From the NCBI RefSeq assembly GCF_017565645.3, contig NZ_CP086136.1, forward strand, positions 8,477,501 through 8,541,500: DNA of 64,000 bases, written 5' to 3'. Made by a program: the position numbers and the translations under genes. This stretch comes from Bradyrhizobium barranii subsp. barranii (GTDB taxonomy: Bacteria > Pseudomonadota > Alphaproteobacteria > Rhizobiales > Xanthobacteraceae). The notes below the pieces were generated by a model, which searched no databases, was not told the origin of the DNA, and was given only the letters and a program-made list of their open reading frames with translations. The stretch's first letter is position 1. Every line of letters begins with the position of its first letter. This document shows, in pieces, positions 33,154 to 44,061 of the stretch.

Positions 33154-35873
33154 GCGGCTGTATCCAATGCGTGGGTCCGTGCTGGAACGGGCAGCCGGAT
33201 GGTGAGGATCGCACCGCTGCGGTCGCCGCGGTTGGCGGCCGAGATCGTGCCCTGCATCGCCTCGACGAAGCCGCGGGAGATGGCGAGCCCCAGCCCGGTG
33301 CCGGGACGGACATGGTCGCCCTTCTGCACCCGATAGAATTTGTCGAACACGCTCTCGAGCTCGTCAGGCGGAATGCCGCCGCCCTGGTCGGCGATCTCTA
33401 GCACAACATGATTCCCCTCGCGCCGGCTGCGGATCGAAATCGTTGTCTCGGGCAACGAATATTTCGCGGCATTGTCGAGCAGATTGAACAGCACTTGCTC
33501 GAACAGCACGGCATCCAGCTGAAGCATCGGCAGATCGGCGGCCAGCACCAGTTCCACCTTGTGCGCCGTCAATATCTTGCTCGCACGCCGCAGCGCGCTG
33601 CCGACGATCTCGCCGAGATCGTGCAGTGCCGCGTTGGGCACGATGGCGCCGGATTCGAGCTTTGTCATGTCGAGCAGATTGGCGATGAAGCGGTTGAGGC
33701 GCTCGGACTCGTCGATCACGGTGGCGAGCAGATCGCGCTTCTCGGTGTCGGAGAGTGCACCGGCAAGATCGCGCATGGTCGAGGCCGCACCGAGCACGGA
33801 GGCCAGCGGCGTCTTGAGATCGTGCGAGATCGAGGTCAGCAGCGCAGAGCGCAACCGCTCGGATTCGACGGTGCGCTTGACGCGATCCACGTCCTCGACC
33901 AGCAGCACGCGCTCGATTGCCAGTGCGCCCTGGTCGACGAGTGCATCGAGCAGCCGGCGCTGGTCCGGGGTCAGCAGCGGACCGGTGCGATCATTGTCGA
34001 TACCGATGACGCCGATCGGACCACGCCCGGTGCGCATCGGCAGGAACAGGCGCTTGGCGCCGGGCAGCGTGTCCGAGCCGCGGCCGGCGGGACGATCATT
34101 GCTCCAGGCCCAATTGGCGGCGGCGAGATCGGCCTGGTCGATCTGGTCCTCGGGCGGATAGCCGGACTTCACCGTGAGCAGCCCTTCCTCCGGCAGCAGC
34201 AGGACCACGCGAACCTTCAGCATCAGCGCAGTTTGATAGGCAGTTGCCCAGAGCACATCGTCGAGCGTACCTGTCCCCGTGAGCTTGCGGCTGAACGCAT
34301 AGAGCTGCTCGGTCGTGCGGATGCGGCCGAGCGCGGTGTCCGCCTGCGTGCGCACCCGCCCGGCGACGTTCGACACCACGAACGCGATCAACATGAAAAA
34401 GAAGAATGCCGCGACATTGGTCGGATCGGTAATCGTGAAGGTGTAGACCGGCGGCAGGAAGAAGAAGTTGTACGCCAGCGACGCCGCGACACTCGCAAGG
34501 AGCGACGGCCACAACCCGTAGCGAACAGCCACGGCGACAACCGCGGTCAGGAACATCAGGTCGACGTTTTCGATGCCGAAATACGGCTTGATGGCCACCG
34601 CTGCGGCAAGGCCGAGCGCGGTGATCCCGAGCGCCTTCAAATAGGGACGTGCATCAAACGCCTCTGCCCGTGCCGCCGTCTGGACCGCCGTCTTCGGCGC
34701 CGGCTCGGCCGCGAGCTCATCGCCGGGAATGACGTGAACGCTGATATTGCCGGAACTGCGCACGAGATCATGCACGACGGAGCCGCGCGTCAGTTCGAAC
34801 CACCGCGAGCGCGTCGATTTCCCGATCACGATCTGGGTGACGTTGTTGCCTTGCGCGAAGTTGATGACGTCGTCGGCGATGCGGCGGCCGACAGCGGGAA
34901 TGGTCAGCGCTTCACCGCCGAGCGATTCGGCAAGCCGCAGCGTATCGGCGAGACGGTCGCGCTCCTCGTCCGAAAGCTGGAGCGACCGCCGGGTCTCGAT
35001 CGAGATCGCGGTGAATTGCGCATGCAGCCGGTCGGCCAGCCGCTTGGTGTAGCGGACGAGTCCGGCCGCACGCGGATCCTCGCTGATGCAGACGAGAATG
35101 CGCTCGCCCGCGGCCCATGGGCCGGCGATGGCATTCGCCTGCATGTGATTGAGAAGCTGCTCGTCGACCCGCTCGGCCGTACGCCGCAGCGCCAGCTCGC
35201 GCAGCGCGGTCAGATTGCCCGGCGAGAAATAGTGCTCCAGCGCCCGCTCGGCCTGCTTGGGCACATAGACCTTGCCCTCCCGCAGCCGCTGGATCAAATC
35301 GTCGGGCGTGAGGTCGATCAGCTCGATCGCATCGGCGCGGTCGAAGACCGAGTCCGGCACGGTCTCGCGCACCCGCACATGGGTGATCTGGGCGACGACG
35401 TCGTTCAGGCTCTCGACATGCTGGATGTTGACGGCGGTGTAGACGTCGATGCCGTGGGACAGCAGCTCCTCGACGTCGAGATAGCGCTTGGGATGGCGGC
35501 TGCCGGCGGCATTGGTATGAGCGAGCTCGTCAACCAGCGCGATCCGAGGGCGGCGCTCGATCACGGCATCGAGGTCCATCTCCTCGACGCTCTGGCCGCG
35601 GTAATCGAACCTCTTGCGCGGCACCACCTCGAGCCCGCGCACCAGCGCCTCGGTCTCGGCGCGGCCATGGGTCTCGACAAAGCCGACCACCACGTCGATG
35701 CCTGCCTTGCGCCTGGCATGGGCGCTTTGCAGCATCTCGTAGGTCTTGCCGACGCCGGGGGCGGCGCCGACGAAGATCTTCAGCTTGCCGCTCGCGCTCT
35801 CCTCCCGGCGCGCGGCTTCAAGCAGCGCCTCAGGGGACGGACGTTGTTCGGGATCGCGGCGCTCTCGGACCAT
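33150..35873 (-). CDS. kdpD: Sensor histidine kinase KdpD
   Basis: 907 residues, full length. Order: N-terminal KdpD domain with a Walker-type loop (GAAPGVGKTYEML), a universal-stress-protein-like domain (about 240-370), a four-helix membrane domain (about 395-480), a GAF-like region, then HisKA with SISHDLKTPLASVLG and a HATPase with GGGIPPDELESVFDKFY and GTGLGLAI. It senses potassium limitation or ionic strength and controls KdpE. The N-terminal region, including the USP domain, is intact. It lies 40 bp downstream of kdpC. Confidence 0.96.
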   Translation of the reverse strand: MVRERRDPEQRPSPEALLEAARREESASGKLKIFVGAAPGVGKTYEMLQSAHARRKAGIDVVVGFVETHGRAETEALVRGLEVVPRKRFDYRGQSVEEMDLDAVIERRPRIALVDELAHTNAAGSRHPKRYLDVEELLSHGIDVYTAVNIQHVESLNDVVAQITHVRVRETVPDSVFDRADAIELIDLTPDDLIQRLREGKVYVPKQAERALEHYFSPGNLTALRELALRRTAERVDEQLLNHMQANAIAGPWAAGERILVCISEDPRAAGLVRYTKRLADRLHAQFTAISIETRRSLQLSDEERDRLADTLRLAESLGGEALTIPAVGRRIADDVINFAQGNNVTQIVIGKSTRSRWFELTRGSVVHDLVRSSGNISVHVIPGDELAAEPAPKTAVQTAARAEAFDARPYLKALGITALGLAAAVAIKPYFGIENVDLMFLTAVVAVAVRYGLWPSLLASVAASLAYNFFFLPPVYTFTITDPTNVAAFFFFMLIAFVVSNVAGRVRTQADTALGRIRTTEQLYAFSRKLTGTGTLDDVLWATAYQTALMLKVRVVLLLPEEGLLTVKSGYPPEDQIDQADLAAANWAWSNDRPAGRGSDTLPGAKRLFLPMRTGRGPIGVIGIDNDRTGPLLTPDQRRLLDALVDQGALAIERVLLVEDVDRVKRTVESERLRSALLTSISHDLKTPLASVLGAASTMRDLAGALSDTEKRDLLATVIDESERLNRFIANLLDMTKLESGAIVPNAALHDLGEIVGSALRRASKILTAHKVELVLAADLPMLQLDAVLFEQVLFNLLDNAAKYSLPETTISIRSRREGNHVVLEIADQGGGIPPDELESVFDKFYRVQKGDHVRPGTGLGLAISRGFVEAMQGTISAANRGDRSGAILTIRLPVPARTHALDTAA

Positions 35874-35913
35874 CAGGCCAATATAATCATCCGCCCGCCC
35901 CCAGCCTAGACCG

Positions 35914-36519
35914 CTACTTCGCGGTGGCGCGATCGAGCGCGAGGTTCAGTGCCAGAACGTTAACCCGCGGTTCGCCAATCAGGCCGAGCAAACGGCCCTG
36001 GGTGTTGGAGGCCACGAGCTGCTTGACCTGAGCGTCCGGCAGATTCCGCGCCTTCGCCACCCGCGGCACCTGAAATTCAGCCGCTTCCGGCGAGATGTCC
36101 GGGTCGAGGCCGCTGGCCGAGGTGGTGACCAGGTCGGCCGGCACGGCGGCGTTCGGATTTTCAGCCTTCAACTTATCCACATCCTCCTTGAGCCGGTCGG
36201 CCAGCGCCTTGCTGGTCGGGCCAAGGTTGGAGCCGCCCGAGTTGGCCGCGTTGTAGGGCGCCGACACCGTCTTGGTCGAATCATTCGGGTCCGGCGCCAA
36301 AGTCGCCGAGAGGCGGCCGTGGAAATATTTGTCCTCCTTGAACTCCTGCCCGATCAGGGCGGAGCCGATCACCTTGCCGTCCCGCTCGATCAGGCTGCCC
36401 TGCGCCTGTGAGGGGAAGATCGCACCGGCAATAGCGGTCATTGCGAGCGGATAGGCCAGGCCGGTGATGGCGGTGAGCACCAGCAGCAGGACGATGGCGG
36501 GGCGAATTTCTCTGAGCAT
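35914..36519 (-). CDS. kdpC: Potassium-transporting ATPase subunit KdpC
   Basis: 201 residues. A single N-terminal membrane helix ([20 protein letters not shown]) is followed by a periplasmic domain with [34 protein letters not shown] and the C-terminal [10 protein letters not shown]. KdpC stabilises the KdpA/KdpB complex and raises affinity for ATP. A perfect 10-bp hairpin lies in the 57-bp gap after kdpB. Confidence 0.96.
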   Translation of the reverse strand: MLREIRPAIVLLLVLTAITGLAYPLAMTAIAGAIFPSQAQGSLIERDGKVIGSALIGQEFKEDKYFHGRLSATLAPDPNDSTKTVSAPYNAANSGGSNLGPTSKALADRLKEDVDKLKAENPNAAVPADLVTTSASGLDPDISPEAAEFQVPRVAKARNLPDAQVKQLVASNTQGRLLGLIGEPRVNVLALNLALDRATAK

Positions 36520-36546
36520 GTTAGGTCTCCAAATCTTTCGTCATTG

Positions 36547-36569
36547 CGCGGGGCGCGGTGCGCCCCGCG
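36547..36569. other. Perfect GC-rich hairpin between kdpB and kdpC
   Basis: CGCGGGGCGC (36547-36556) and GCGCCCCGCG (36560-36569) form a 10-bp perfect stem with a 3-base loop, centred in the kdpB-kdpC gap. There is no T-tract, so it is not a classical terminator. It could shield an mRNA end or reduce read-through and so affect subunit ratios; this is inference. Confidence 0.6.
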
Positions 36570-36576
36570 ACGACGA

Positions 36577-38691
<2,115 letters not shown>

Positions 38692-38709
38692 GGAGGTCAC
38701 TCCAAACAA

Positions 38710-40413
38710 TCAGAAGACGTTGCCGGCGTTCATCGCGAGTTGCTCGACGATCGGGCCGAGCGCGAGTGCCGGGAAGAAGGTCAGGCCGCCGATGATCAGG
38801 ATCACGCCCACGACGAGGCCGACAAACAGCCCGCCCGTGGTCGGGAACGTGCCCGCCGACGGCGGGATCGACTTCTTGGCGGCCAGCGAGCCCGCAATCG
38901 CCATCGCCGGAACGATCATGAAGAACCGGCCGACGAACATCGCGGATGCGAGGGTGAGGTTGTAGAACAGCGTGTTGCCGGTGAGGCCCGCGAAGGCCGA
39001 GCCGTTGTTGCCGGTCGCCGAGGTGAAGGCGTAGAGCACCTCGGTGAAGCCATGCGGGCCGGCATTCGCCATGGAGGCGACCGCCGCCGGATAGACCACG
39101 CCGACCGCGGTCCAGCCGAGATACATCAGCGGCAGCACCAGGATCGCGAGCATCGCCATCTTGACTTCGCGCGCCTCGATCTTCTTGCCGACATATTCCG
39201 GTGTGCGGCCGACCATCAGGCCGGCGACGAAGATCGCGAGCACGACGAACAGCAGCATGCCATAGAGGCCGGCGCCGACGCCGCCGATGATGACTTCGCC
39301 GAGCTGCATGTTGATCAGCGGGATCATGCCGCCGAGCGCGGTGAAGCTGTCATGCATGGCGTTGACCGCGCCGCAGGAGGCAGCCGTGGTCACCACGGCG
39401 AACAGCGAGGATGCGACGATGCCGAAGCGGACTTCCTTGCCCTCCATGTTGCCGCCGGTGAGGCCGAGCGCATGCATCATCGAGGTGCCGTTGGCTTCCG
39501 CCCAGTAGGTGATGGAGACACCGGCGATGAACAGCACGCCCATCACCGCGAAGATCGCCCAGCCCTGGCGCTGGTTGCCGACCATGCGGCCGAACACATT
39601 GGTCATGGCCGCGCCGATCAGGAAGATCGAGAGCATCTGCACAAGATTCGACAGCGCGGTCGGGTTCTCGAAGGGATGGGCGGCGTTGGCGTTGAAGAAG
39701 CCGCCGCCATTGGTGCCGAGCATCTTGATCGCGACCTGCGAGGCGACCGGGCCGACCGCGATGGTCTGCTTGGCGCCTTCGAGCGTCGTGGCCTCGACGT
39801 AATCGCCGAGCGTCTGCGGGATGCCCTGCCAGACCAGGAACAGCGTGTAGACGACGCAGATCGGCAGCAGTACGTAAAGTGTCGTGCGGGTGACGTCGAC
39901 CCAGAAATTGCCGACCGTGCGCATCGAGGCGCGCGAGAATCCGCGGATCATGGCCACCGCAAGCGCGATGCCGGTCGCCGCCGACAGGAAATTCTGGTGC
40001 GTCAGGCCGAGCATCTGCACGAGATAGGATACCGTGCTCTCGCCGCCGTAATTCTGCCAGTTGGTATTGGTGATGAAGGAAATCGCGGTGTTGAAGGAGA
40101 GATCCTGGGCGACCGCGCCCTGCCCGGCCGGGTTGAAGGGCAGCACCGCCTGAAGCCGCATCACGCCGTAGATGATGAGGAAGCCGCCGACATGAAACAG
40201 CAGCATCGAGACCGTGTAGGTCAGCCAATGCTGCTCGCGCCTCTCTTCGACGCCGGAAAACCAGTAGATGCCGGCCTCGATCGGCCGCAGCACCGGCGAC
40301 AGGAACGTCCGCTCGCCGTTGAACACAGCCGTCATGTACCCGCCGAGCGGTTTTGTCAGCGCGACGATAATCGCGCAAAAGAGAATGATCTGGAGCCAAC
40401 CGATCATAGTCAT
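38710..40413 (-). CDS. kdpA: Potassium-transporting ATPase potassium-binding subunit KdpA
   Basis: 567 residues with about ten membrane helices, related to the MPM superfamily of K+ channels. Selectivity-filter-like glycine motifs are visible ([63 protein letters not shown]). It forms the high-affinity K+ path. The ATG at 40413 lies 4 bp downstream of a tiny upstream ORF, whose end contains the likely AAGGG ribosome site. Confidence 0.96.
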   Translation of the reverse strand: MTMIGWLQIILFCAIIVALTKPLGGYMTAVFNGERTFLSPVLRPIEAGIYWFSGVEERREQHWLTYTVSMLLFHVGGFLIIYGVMRLQAVLPFNPAGQGAVAQDLSFNTAISFITNTNWQNYGGESTVSYLVQMLGLTHQNFLSAATGIALAVAMIRGFSRASMRTVGNFWVDVTRTTLYVLLPICVVYTLFLVWQGIPQTLGDYVEATTLEGAKQTIAVGPVASQVAIKMLGTNGGGFFNANAAHPFENPTALSNLVQMLSIFLIGAAMTNVFGRMVGNQRQGWAIFAVMGVLFIAGVSITYWAEANGTSMMHALGLTGGNMEGKEVRFGIVASSLFAVVTTAASCGAVNAMHDSFTALGGMIPLINMQLGEVIIGGVGAGLYGMLLFVVLAIFVAGLMVGRTPEYVGKKIEAREVKMAMLAILVLPLMYLGWTAVGVVYPAAVASMANAGPHGFTEVLYAFTSATGNNGSAFAGLTGNTLFYNLTLASAMFVGRFFMIVPAMAIAGSLAAKKSIPPSAGTFPTTGGLFVGLVVGVILIIGGLTFFPALALGPIVEQLAMNAGNVF

Positions 40414-40417
40414 GGCA

Positions 40418-40522
40418 TCAACCCTTTAGGACGTTTGTCCTGCGCAGGAGCGGCAGGATCAGGGCAAGCAGGCACGCGACGAGCGCGGCGTCCGCGAGCA
40501 GCAATTCGAGAAGCAGCAGCAC
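40418..40522 (-). CDS. Candidate 34-residue membrane micropeptide between kdpF and kdpA
   Basis: Starting at a GTG three bases after the kdpF stop and ending 4 bases before kdpA, this frame encodes 34 residues. The composition is strikingly hydrophobic, 8 of the first 9 residues being Met, Leu or Glu ([20 protein letters not shown]), ending in [10 protein letters not shown]. It could be one membrane helix with a basic tail. There is no strong ribosome site, so it would rely on coupling with kdpF. Its exact fit between two real genes argues for coding, but a chance open frame or leader role for kdpA cannot be excluded. Confidence 0.45.
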   Translation of the reverse strand: MLLLLELLLADAALVACLLALILPLLRRTNVLKG

Positions 40523-40525
40523 GGG

Positions 40526-40615
40526 TCAGAACCGCTCGGGCCGCAGCAGCGCGTAAGTGAGGTAGAACAGGAGGCCGAGCGAGACGACGGCGGCGAGCGA
40601 ATAATCGAAGGTCAT
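40526..40615 (-). CDS. kdpF: KdpF small subunit of the Kdp ATPase
   Basis: 29 residues: MTFDYSLAAVVSLGLLFYLT followed by YALLRPERF. One hydrophobic helix with the C-terminal Tyr-Ala-Leu...Arg/Glu-Phe pattern typical of KdpF (compare the LVYALINAEAF ending of E. coli KdpF). KdpF packs against KdpA and stabilises the complex. A GAGGGAG ribosome site precedes the ATG. Confidence 0.88.
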   Translation of the reverse strand: MTFDYSLAAVVSLGLLFYLTYALLRPERF

Positions 40616-40626
40616 GGTCCGCTCCC

Positions 40627-40710
40627 TCACAGCCGTTCGCAGGCGTAGGTGTAGCCGATCGCGAGCGCGAAGAAGCCAAAGCCCAGCGCCAGCATCAGAA
40701 TGTCCATCAT
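40627..40710 (-). CDS. 27-residue membrane micropeptide at the head of the kdp operon
   Basis: Tandem ATG codons (40710 and 40707) follow a GAGGAG ribosome site. The product is MMDILMLALGFGFFALAIGY then TYACERL: one membrane helix with a short C-terminal tail carrying a cysteine. It lies 11 bp before kdpF on the same strand. From memory, similar tiny proteins ending in AC-(D/E)-R-L occur at this place in other proteobacterial kdp operons; I cannot verify that here. It may be an extra accessory subunit of the transporter. Confidence 0.65.
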   Translation of the reverse strand: MMDILMLALGFGFFALAIGYTYACERL

Positions 40711-41231
40711 GGAAATGCTCCTCGTTGCGGCTTTATGTCGGACGCAACCGTTTCTCAGGCGTCCGGCGAGCGCGTGGAACGAAGGAAATGCAAAGCATTT
40801 CCACGGCACCAGCCGGGACTTTTGACCGTGTTGAAGTGCCACCACCGGCATAGGTTTTCGAGATGAGGCCTATGGCGAAGTTATATGAATTCCATAAATG
40901 CCGGCGCGTGGTGGCTGTCCGCCATGTGGCACCGACACTGTATTCCGGGCGGTCGTTCCGAGCAGGCAGCGCAGCGACACAAGCCACCGTTGCTTTCACT
41001 ACCGTTGTTAAGGCAGGCCATAGCCAGGGTCTTTTCAAAAAGCCCTGCTTCTATAAGCCTCGACCTTCGGCGGCGACGGCGGCCGGGGATCTGTCGCTCT
41101 TATCCGGAAGATTCCGTGCACTTATGAAATCCTTATATCTCCCGTCCCGTCCCCATCTCGTTTTCAAATGCGCTTCCAGCCATCTTGGAGAGGCCGGCCG
41201 ACTGACCGACGCCAATTCCAGGAGGCCTGAC
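40711..41231. other. Divergent intergenic region: kdp promoter and leader of the small-gene cassette
   Basis: 521 bases without a convincing gene. An open frame covers 40863-41231 but has no ribosome site and no protein-like character until the ATG at 41232. The left part holds the kdp promoter with the GGAAATGC palindrome. The right part is comparatively AT-rich (CTTCTATAAGCC near 41048 and ATGAAATCCTTATATC near 41124) and probably drives the rightward genes. An imperfect inverted repeat AGGGTCTTTT...AAAAGCCCT lies near 41026-41046. Confidence 0.5.
40784..40802. promoter_or_regulatory. Perfect palindrome GGAAATGC-AAA-GCATTTCC upstream of the kdp genes
   Basis: An 8-bp perfect inverted repeat with a 3-base spacer, ending about 75 bp upstream of the first kdp micropeptide start. 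A further copy of the half-site GGAAATGC occurs at 40711-40718, directly beside that start codon. The size and place suit an operator for a dimeric activator such as KdpE, but the sequence is not a motif I know for KdpE. Confidence 0.5.
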
Positions 41232-41699
41232 ATGACCGCCGTTCTCCGACGCCTTGCCCCACCTTCCCTCAACCAGCAGCTTCGCGCGGCACCGGTAATG
41301 ACGCGTCCGCTGATGCTCGACATCATCGATCAGGCCTGCCGGCGCTTCCCGTCGCGAGGGCGGAGCGAGCGCAGTGCGCGTATCATGCGCCTGGTCGATG
41401 CCGAGGCCTGGACCGACGCCGCGCTGGCGCTGATCGAGTTCGAGCTGCCGCTGTGGCAGGTCCGCCGCGTCGCCTATGACGAGGGCGAGTGGCATTGCGC
41501 GCTGTCGCGCGAGCGCGAATTGCCGGACTGGCTCGACGCCGCTGTCGAAGCCCGGCATGCCGATCTCGCACTGGCATTGCTGTCGGCCTTCATCGAGGTA
41601 CAGGCATTGGCCGTGGAGGCATCGCGGCCGAGCGTTCCCACCGTGCGCCCCGCCCCGGACCCGCTCTATCAGCCGGTCGCTTGCGAGAATTTCAGCTAG
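41232..41699 (+). CDS. Hypothetical protein, conserved-looking, no domain recognised
   Basis: 155 residues from the ATG at 41232, chosen because a CAGGAGG ribosome site sits just upstream. The sequence is rich in Ala, Leu, Arg and Trp (for example AYDEGEWHCALSRERELPDW) and appears soluble and alpha-helical, with no membrane segment or signal peptide. It starts a run of small genes (41.2-44.7 kb) divergent from kdp. I do not recognise the family. Confidence 0.7.
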   Translation: MTAVLRRLAPPSLNQQLRAAPVMTRPLMLDIIDQACRRFPSRGRSERSARIMRLVDAEAWTDAALALIEFELPLWQVRRVAYDEGEWHCALSRERELPDWLDAAVEARHADLALALLSAFIEVQALAVEASRPSVPTVRPAPDPLYQPVACENFS

Positions 41700-41719
41700 G
41701 CCAAGCGGAGGTTCGCGCC

Positions 41720-41998
41720 TTGCCGCAATCTTCAGACATGTCGCGGGGCCTCAGCCCGACGCGGTTGATCGCGCGCTTTGCCGTCCGCATCGCACTGCTC
41801 GTCGCCTTTGCAGCCTTCGGCAGCGTCGGCTTTGCACGCAGCCTCTCCGCCCTGCTCTGGATGTCGATCATCCTGTGCGCCCTCGCCGGCCTCGTCAGGC
41901 GCGAGCCGCTGTTCGGTGCCGTCCTCAATCATTGGGACGAGGGCGTTGCCTTCGGCGCCCTGTTCGCGCTGGTTCAGGTCGTCAACGAGCTGGCCTGA
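41720..41998 (+). CDS. Hypothetical small membrane protein
   Basis: 92 residues if started at TTG 41720, which has a GGAGG site nine bases upstream; the ATG at 41738 is the alternative and gives 86. Three hydrophobic segments are visible (FAVRIALLVAFAAFG, LSALLWMSIILCALAGL, AFGALFALVQVVNELA) with a conserved-looking NHWDEG turn before the last. Function unknown. It follows the previous gene by about 20 bp. Confidence 0.65.
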   Translation: MPQSSDMSRGLSPTRLIARFAVRIALLVAFAAFGSVGFARSLSALLWMSIILCALAGLVRREPLFGAVLNHWDEGVAFGALFALVQVVNELA

Positions 41999-42131
41999 AC
42001 ATCGGGCTTTATGACCTTCCTATGAGATCGTCGCGCAGCCTCACTCGAAATCATATTCGCTTGAAAAGATATTGATCTGGTGGTCGCGGGACACGCACCC
42101 GCCGCCCGCGTCAATCGGAAGGAATACGAAA

Positions 42132-42386
42132 GTGAAACTCGTCGAACCTCCCTCGTGCAGCTCTCCCTCGACCATCGTCTTCATCGGCCGCAACCACAGG
42201 GGACAGTGGGTCGCCCAGCAGCAGAACGGCCTCTACGGTGGCCTGTTCGTCAACCGCGCCCAGGCCATCAAATATGCGCTGTTCGAAAACGGACAGCATC
42301 CCGAGACCATCATCGAGCTGCCACGCGAGATCGAGCTCGACATGGGCAGCAGGCCCGATGCCGCCGCTCCCAAGCGCGCCGCCTGA
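42132..42386 (+). CDS. Small FIGRN/WVA-signature protein, paralogue of 44062-44460
   Basis: 84 residues from a GTG at 42132 with GGAAGGA just upstream. The core reads TIVFIGRNHRGQWVAQQQNG, then GGLF...A..YA and an ending PREIELDMGSR. The same pattern (FFIGRNRAGLWVA, GGLF, A..FA, AETFELDIENR) recurs in the protein at 44062-44460, so the two are paralogues. The domain looks like a short beta-rich fold. I know no function for it. Confidence 0.75.
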   Translation: MKLVEPPSCSSPSTIVFIGRNHRGQWVAQQQNGLYGGLFVNRAQAIKYALFENGQHPETIIELPREIELDMGSRPDAAAPKRAA

Positions 42387-42403
42387 GTTCCTCGGCAAAA
42401 ACC

Positions 42404-43321
42404 ATGTTCATCCCACCCTCCGCCTGGTTCACCGGGTTCATACCGGACCTGCCGACGCCGTTCGATTCGGCCGACGCGATCGACCTGAAGGCGTTCGCCG
42501 CGCTCTGCGAGCGTCAGATCGCAGCCGGCGTACCCGCGCTGGTGGTGTGTGAGACCGCCGGCGAGGCACCGACGCTCTCGCCGGCCGAGCAGGCGCTGAT
42601 CATTCGCACCGCGGTCGATGTCGCGCGTGGCCGCGTGCGGATCATTGCCGGCGCCGTGTCGAATTCAACGAGCCACGCCATCGAACTCGCGCGGCGCGCG
42701 GAGGCTGGCGGCGCCGATGCCGTGATGTCGGTCGTGCCCGCCTACAACAAGCCGATGCAGGAAGGAATGCTCGCGCACTTCCGCGCCATTGCCGGCGCGA
42801 TCGGCCTGCCCGTGATCCTGCACGACGCCCCCTCCCGCACGCTGCGCCCGCTCGCCGACGAGACGCTTCTGCGTCTCGTCGAATCGCGCCAGTTCGTCGG
42901 CCTGCGCGATGCGAGCGGCGACATCACCCGCCCGATGCGCCTGTCCCGCCACCTGCCTGCCGGCTTCCGCTGTCTATCCGGCGACGACAGCACCGCCTTC
43001 GGCTTCATCGCGGACGGCGGCGATGGCGCGATCTCGGAGGTTGCCAACGTCGCGCCGGATCTCTGCCGCACGATTTTTTCACATGTCAGGCAGGGCCGGC
43101 TGCAATCCGCCCGCTACCTGCACAGGCGCCTGATCCCCTTGATCGCCTGCCTCGGGAAGGAGAGCCCGGCCGCACTTAAAGGTGCACTCGGCGTGCTTGG
43201 CCTGATGTCGCCCGCCACAAGGCTTCCGATCGTTCCGCTGGACGCAGCCGCGCAGAGGGAAGTGGTACGCGCATTCGCCGCGATCGCCGACGAGGAGCTG
43301 ATCGACCGCGTCGGCGCCTGA
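42404..43321 (+). CDS. DapA-fold (DHDPS/NAL family) protein lacking the Schiff-base lysine
   Basis: 305 residues from the ATG at 42404. It clearly has the dihydrodipicolinate synthase / N-acetylneuraminate lyase fold: VPAYNKPMQEGM, APSRT and LSGDDSTAFGFIADGGDGAIS align along E. coli DapA. But key residues differ: the catalytic lysine of GIKEATG is Arg168 (GLRDASG, codon CGC), the tyrosine of LYNVPSRT is His140 (LHDAPSRT), and the second threonine of GTTGES is Ala52 (ETAGEA). Schiff-base aldolase chemistry on pyruvate therefore looks impossible by the usual mechanism. It is embedded among small uncharacterised genes, not lysine genes. Confidence 0.85.
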   Translation: MFIPPSAWFTGFIPDLPTPFDSADAIDLKAFAALCERQIAAGVPALVVCETAGEAPTLSPAEQALIIRTAVDVARGRVRIIAGAVSNSTSHAIELARRAEAGGADAVMSVVPAYNKPMQEGMLAHFRAIAGAIGLPVILHDAPSRTLRPLADETLLRLVESRQFVGLRDASGDITRPMRLSRHLPAGFRCLSGDDSTAFGFIADGGDGAISEVANVAPDLCRTIFSHVRQGRLQSARYLHRRLIPLIACLGKESPAALKGALGVLGLMSPATRLPIVPLDAAAQREVVRAFAAIADEELIDRVGA

Positions 43322-43348
43322 GGCGTCGCACGGCATCCGGGTATCCCC

Positions 43349-43738
43349 ATGCGGCAATCAATCGAAAGGCCTCACAGGCTGCTCCGCGCCTGGCAGCTCG
43401 CGCTGCTGCGATTTGCCGTGACGCTCGATGAGTCCGACAGGCTTAATGTCGCCGCGCTCGCGGCGGAGCTCGATCATCTGGGCGGCGGCGCCAGGGACTC
43501 CCTCCACTTCTTTCGGCGGACCAGCTCGCAACTCTGTGCGGCCATCAGCGGGCAGCGGCAGAGTGTGGAAGCGACGCTGGAATGCTTCTGCAAGCAGATC
43601 GAGGACCCGCGGCTGCGGAACGCCTTTGCCGCAGCGATCGGGATGACGCATTCGGATCCTGCGCCGTCTCAGGCGCGGCCGAAGCGGAACCCCGGTCTCT
43701 TCAGAGGGCTGCCGGCGCGACGGTCGGCATCCGTATAG
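43349..43738 (+). CDS. Hypothetical protein
   Basis: 129 residues with an alpha-helical, soluble appearance (LLRAWQLALLRFAVTLDESD, FFRRTSSQLCAAISGQRQ) and a basic disordered C-terminus (QARPKRNPGLFRGLPARR). It contains two cysteines. The ribosome site before the ATG is weak. It follows the DapA-like gene by 27 bp. No family recognised. Confidence 0.6.
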   Translation: MRQSIERPHRLLRAWQLALLRFAVTLDESDRLNVAALAAELDHLGGGARDSLHFFRRTSSQLCAAISGQRQSVEATLECFCKQIEDPRLRNAFAAAIGMTHSDPAPSQARPKRNPGLFRGLPARRSASV

Positions 43739-43852
43739 CATTCCTATACTGGTGCCTCGGCGCTCATCTCGCAATCCTACGCAACGATGGACATCATAGG
43801 AGGCAGATCGCGGCGGCTTCGGCCACCGCCATGCTGACGAAGGAATGCAGAC

Positions 43853-44044
43853 ATGTCGATGCTGACACATGGCGTTGAGCGCTCCCTTGGCTGGGCCGAA
43901 CGCCCCGCACGGATCTCGCCGGAGCGCAAGGCGCAGCTCAAGCGCCTCGCGCTCAGCGCGCTGACCCTGCTCTCGATGGGCAGCGTGCTCGCAGCGCTGA
44001 TCGCGCTGAAGACCGCGATCTATGTCTGGCACCTCCACGCCTGA
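43853..44044 (+). CDS. Hypothetical single-helix membrane protein
   Basis: 63 residues starting at the ATG after GAAGGA. A basic N-terminal half (RPARISPERKAQLKRLALSA) leads into one membrane helix (LLSMGSVLAALIALKTAIYV) and a short WHLHA end. This looks like a small inner-membrane anchor. It precedes the second FIGRN-signature gene by 17 bp and is probably cotranscribed with it. Confidence 0.6.
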   Translation: MSMLTHGVERSLGWAERPARISPERKAQLKRLALSALTLLSMGSVLAALIALKTAIYVWHLHA

Positions 44045-44061
44045 CGGCATGGGAGACCATC

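Noticed and set aside
33408..35909. Plus-strand frame of 833 codons opposite kdpD
   Set aside because: Antisense shadow; kdpD has all kinase motifs.
40863..41231. N-terminal extension of the hypothetical protein at 41232
   Set aside because: No ribosome site and no protein-like sequence; a CAGGAGG site marks the ATG at 41232.
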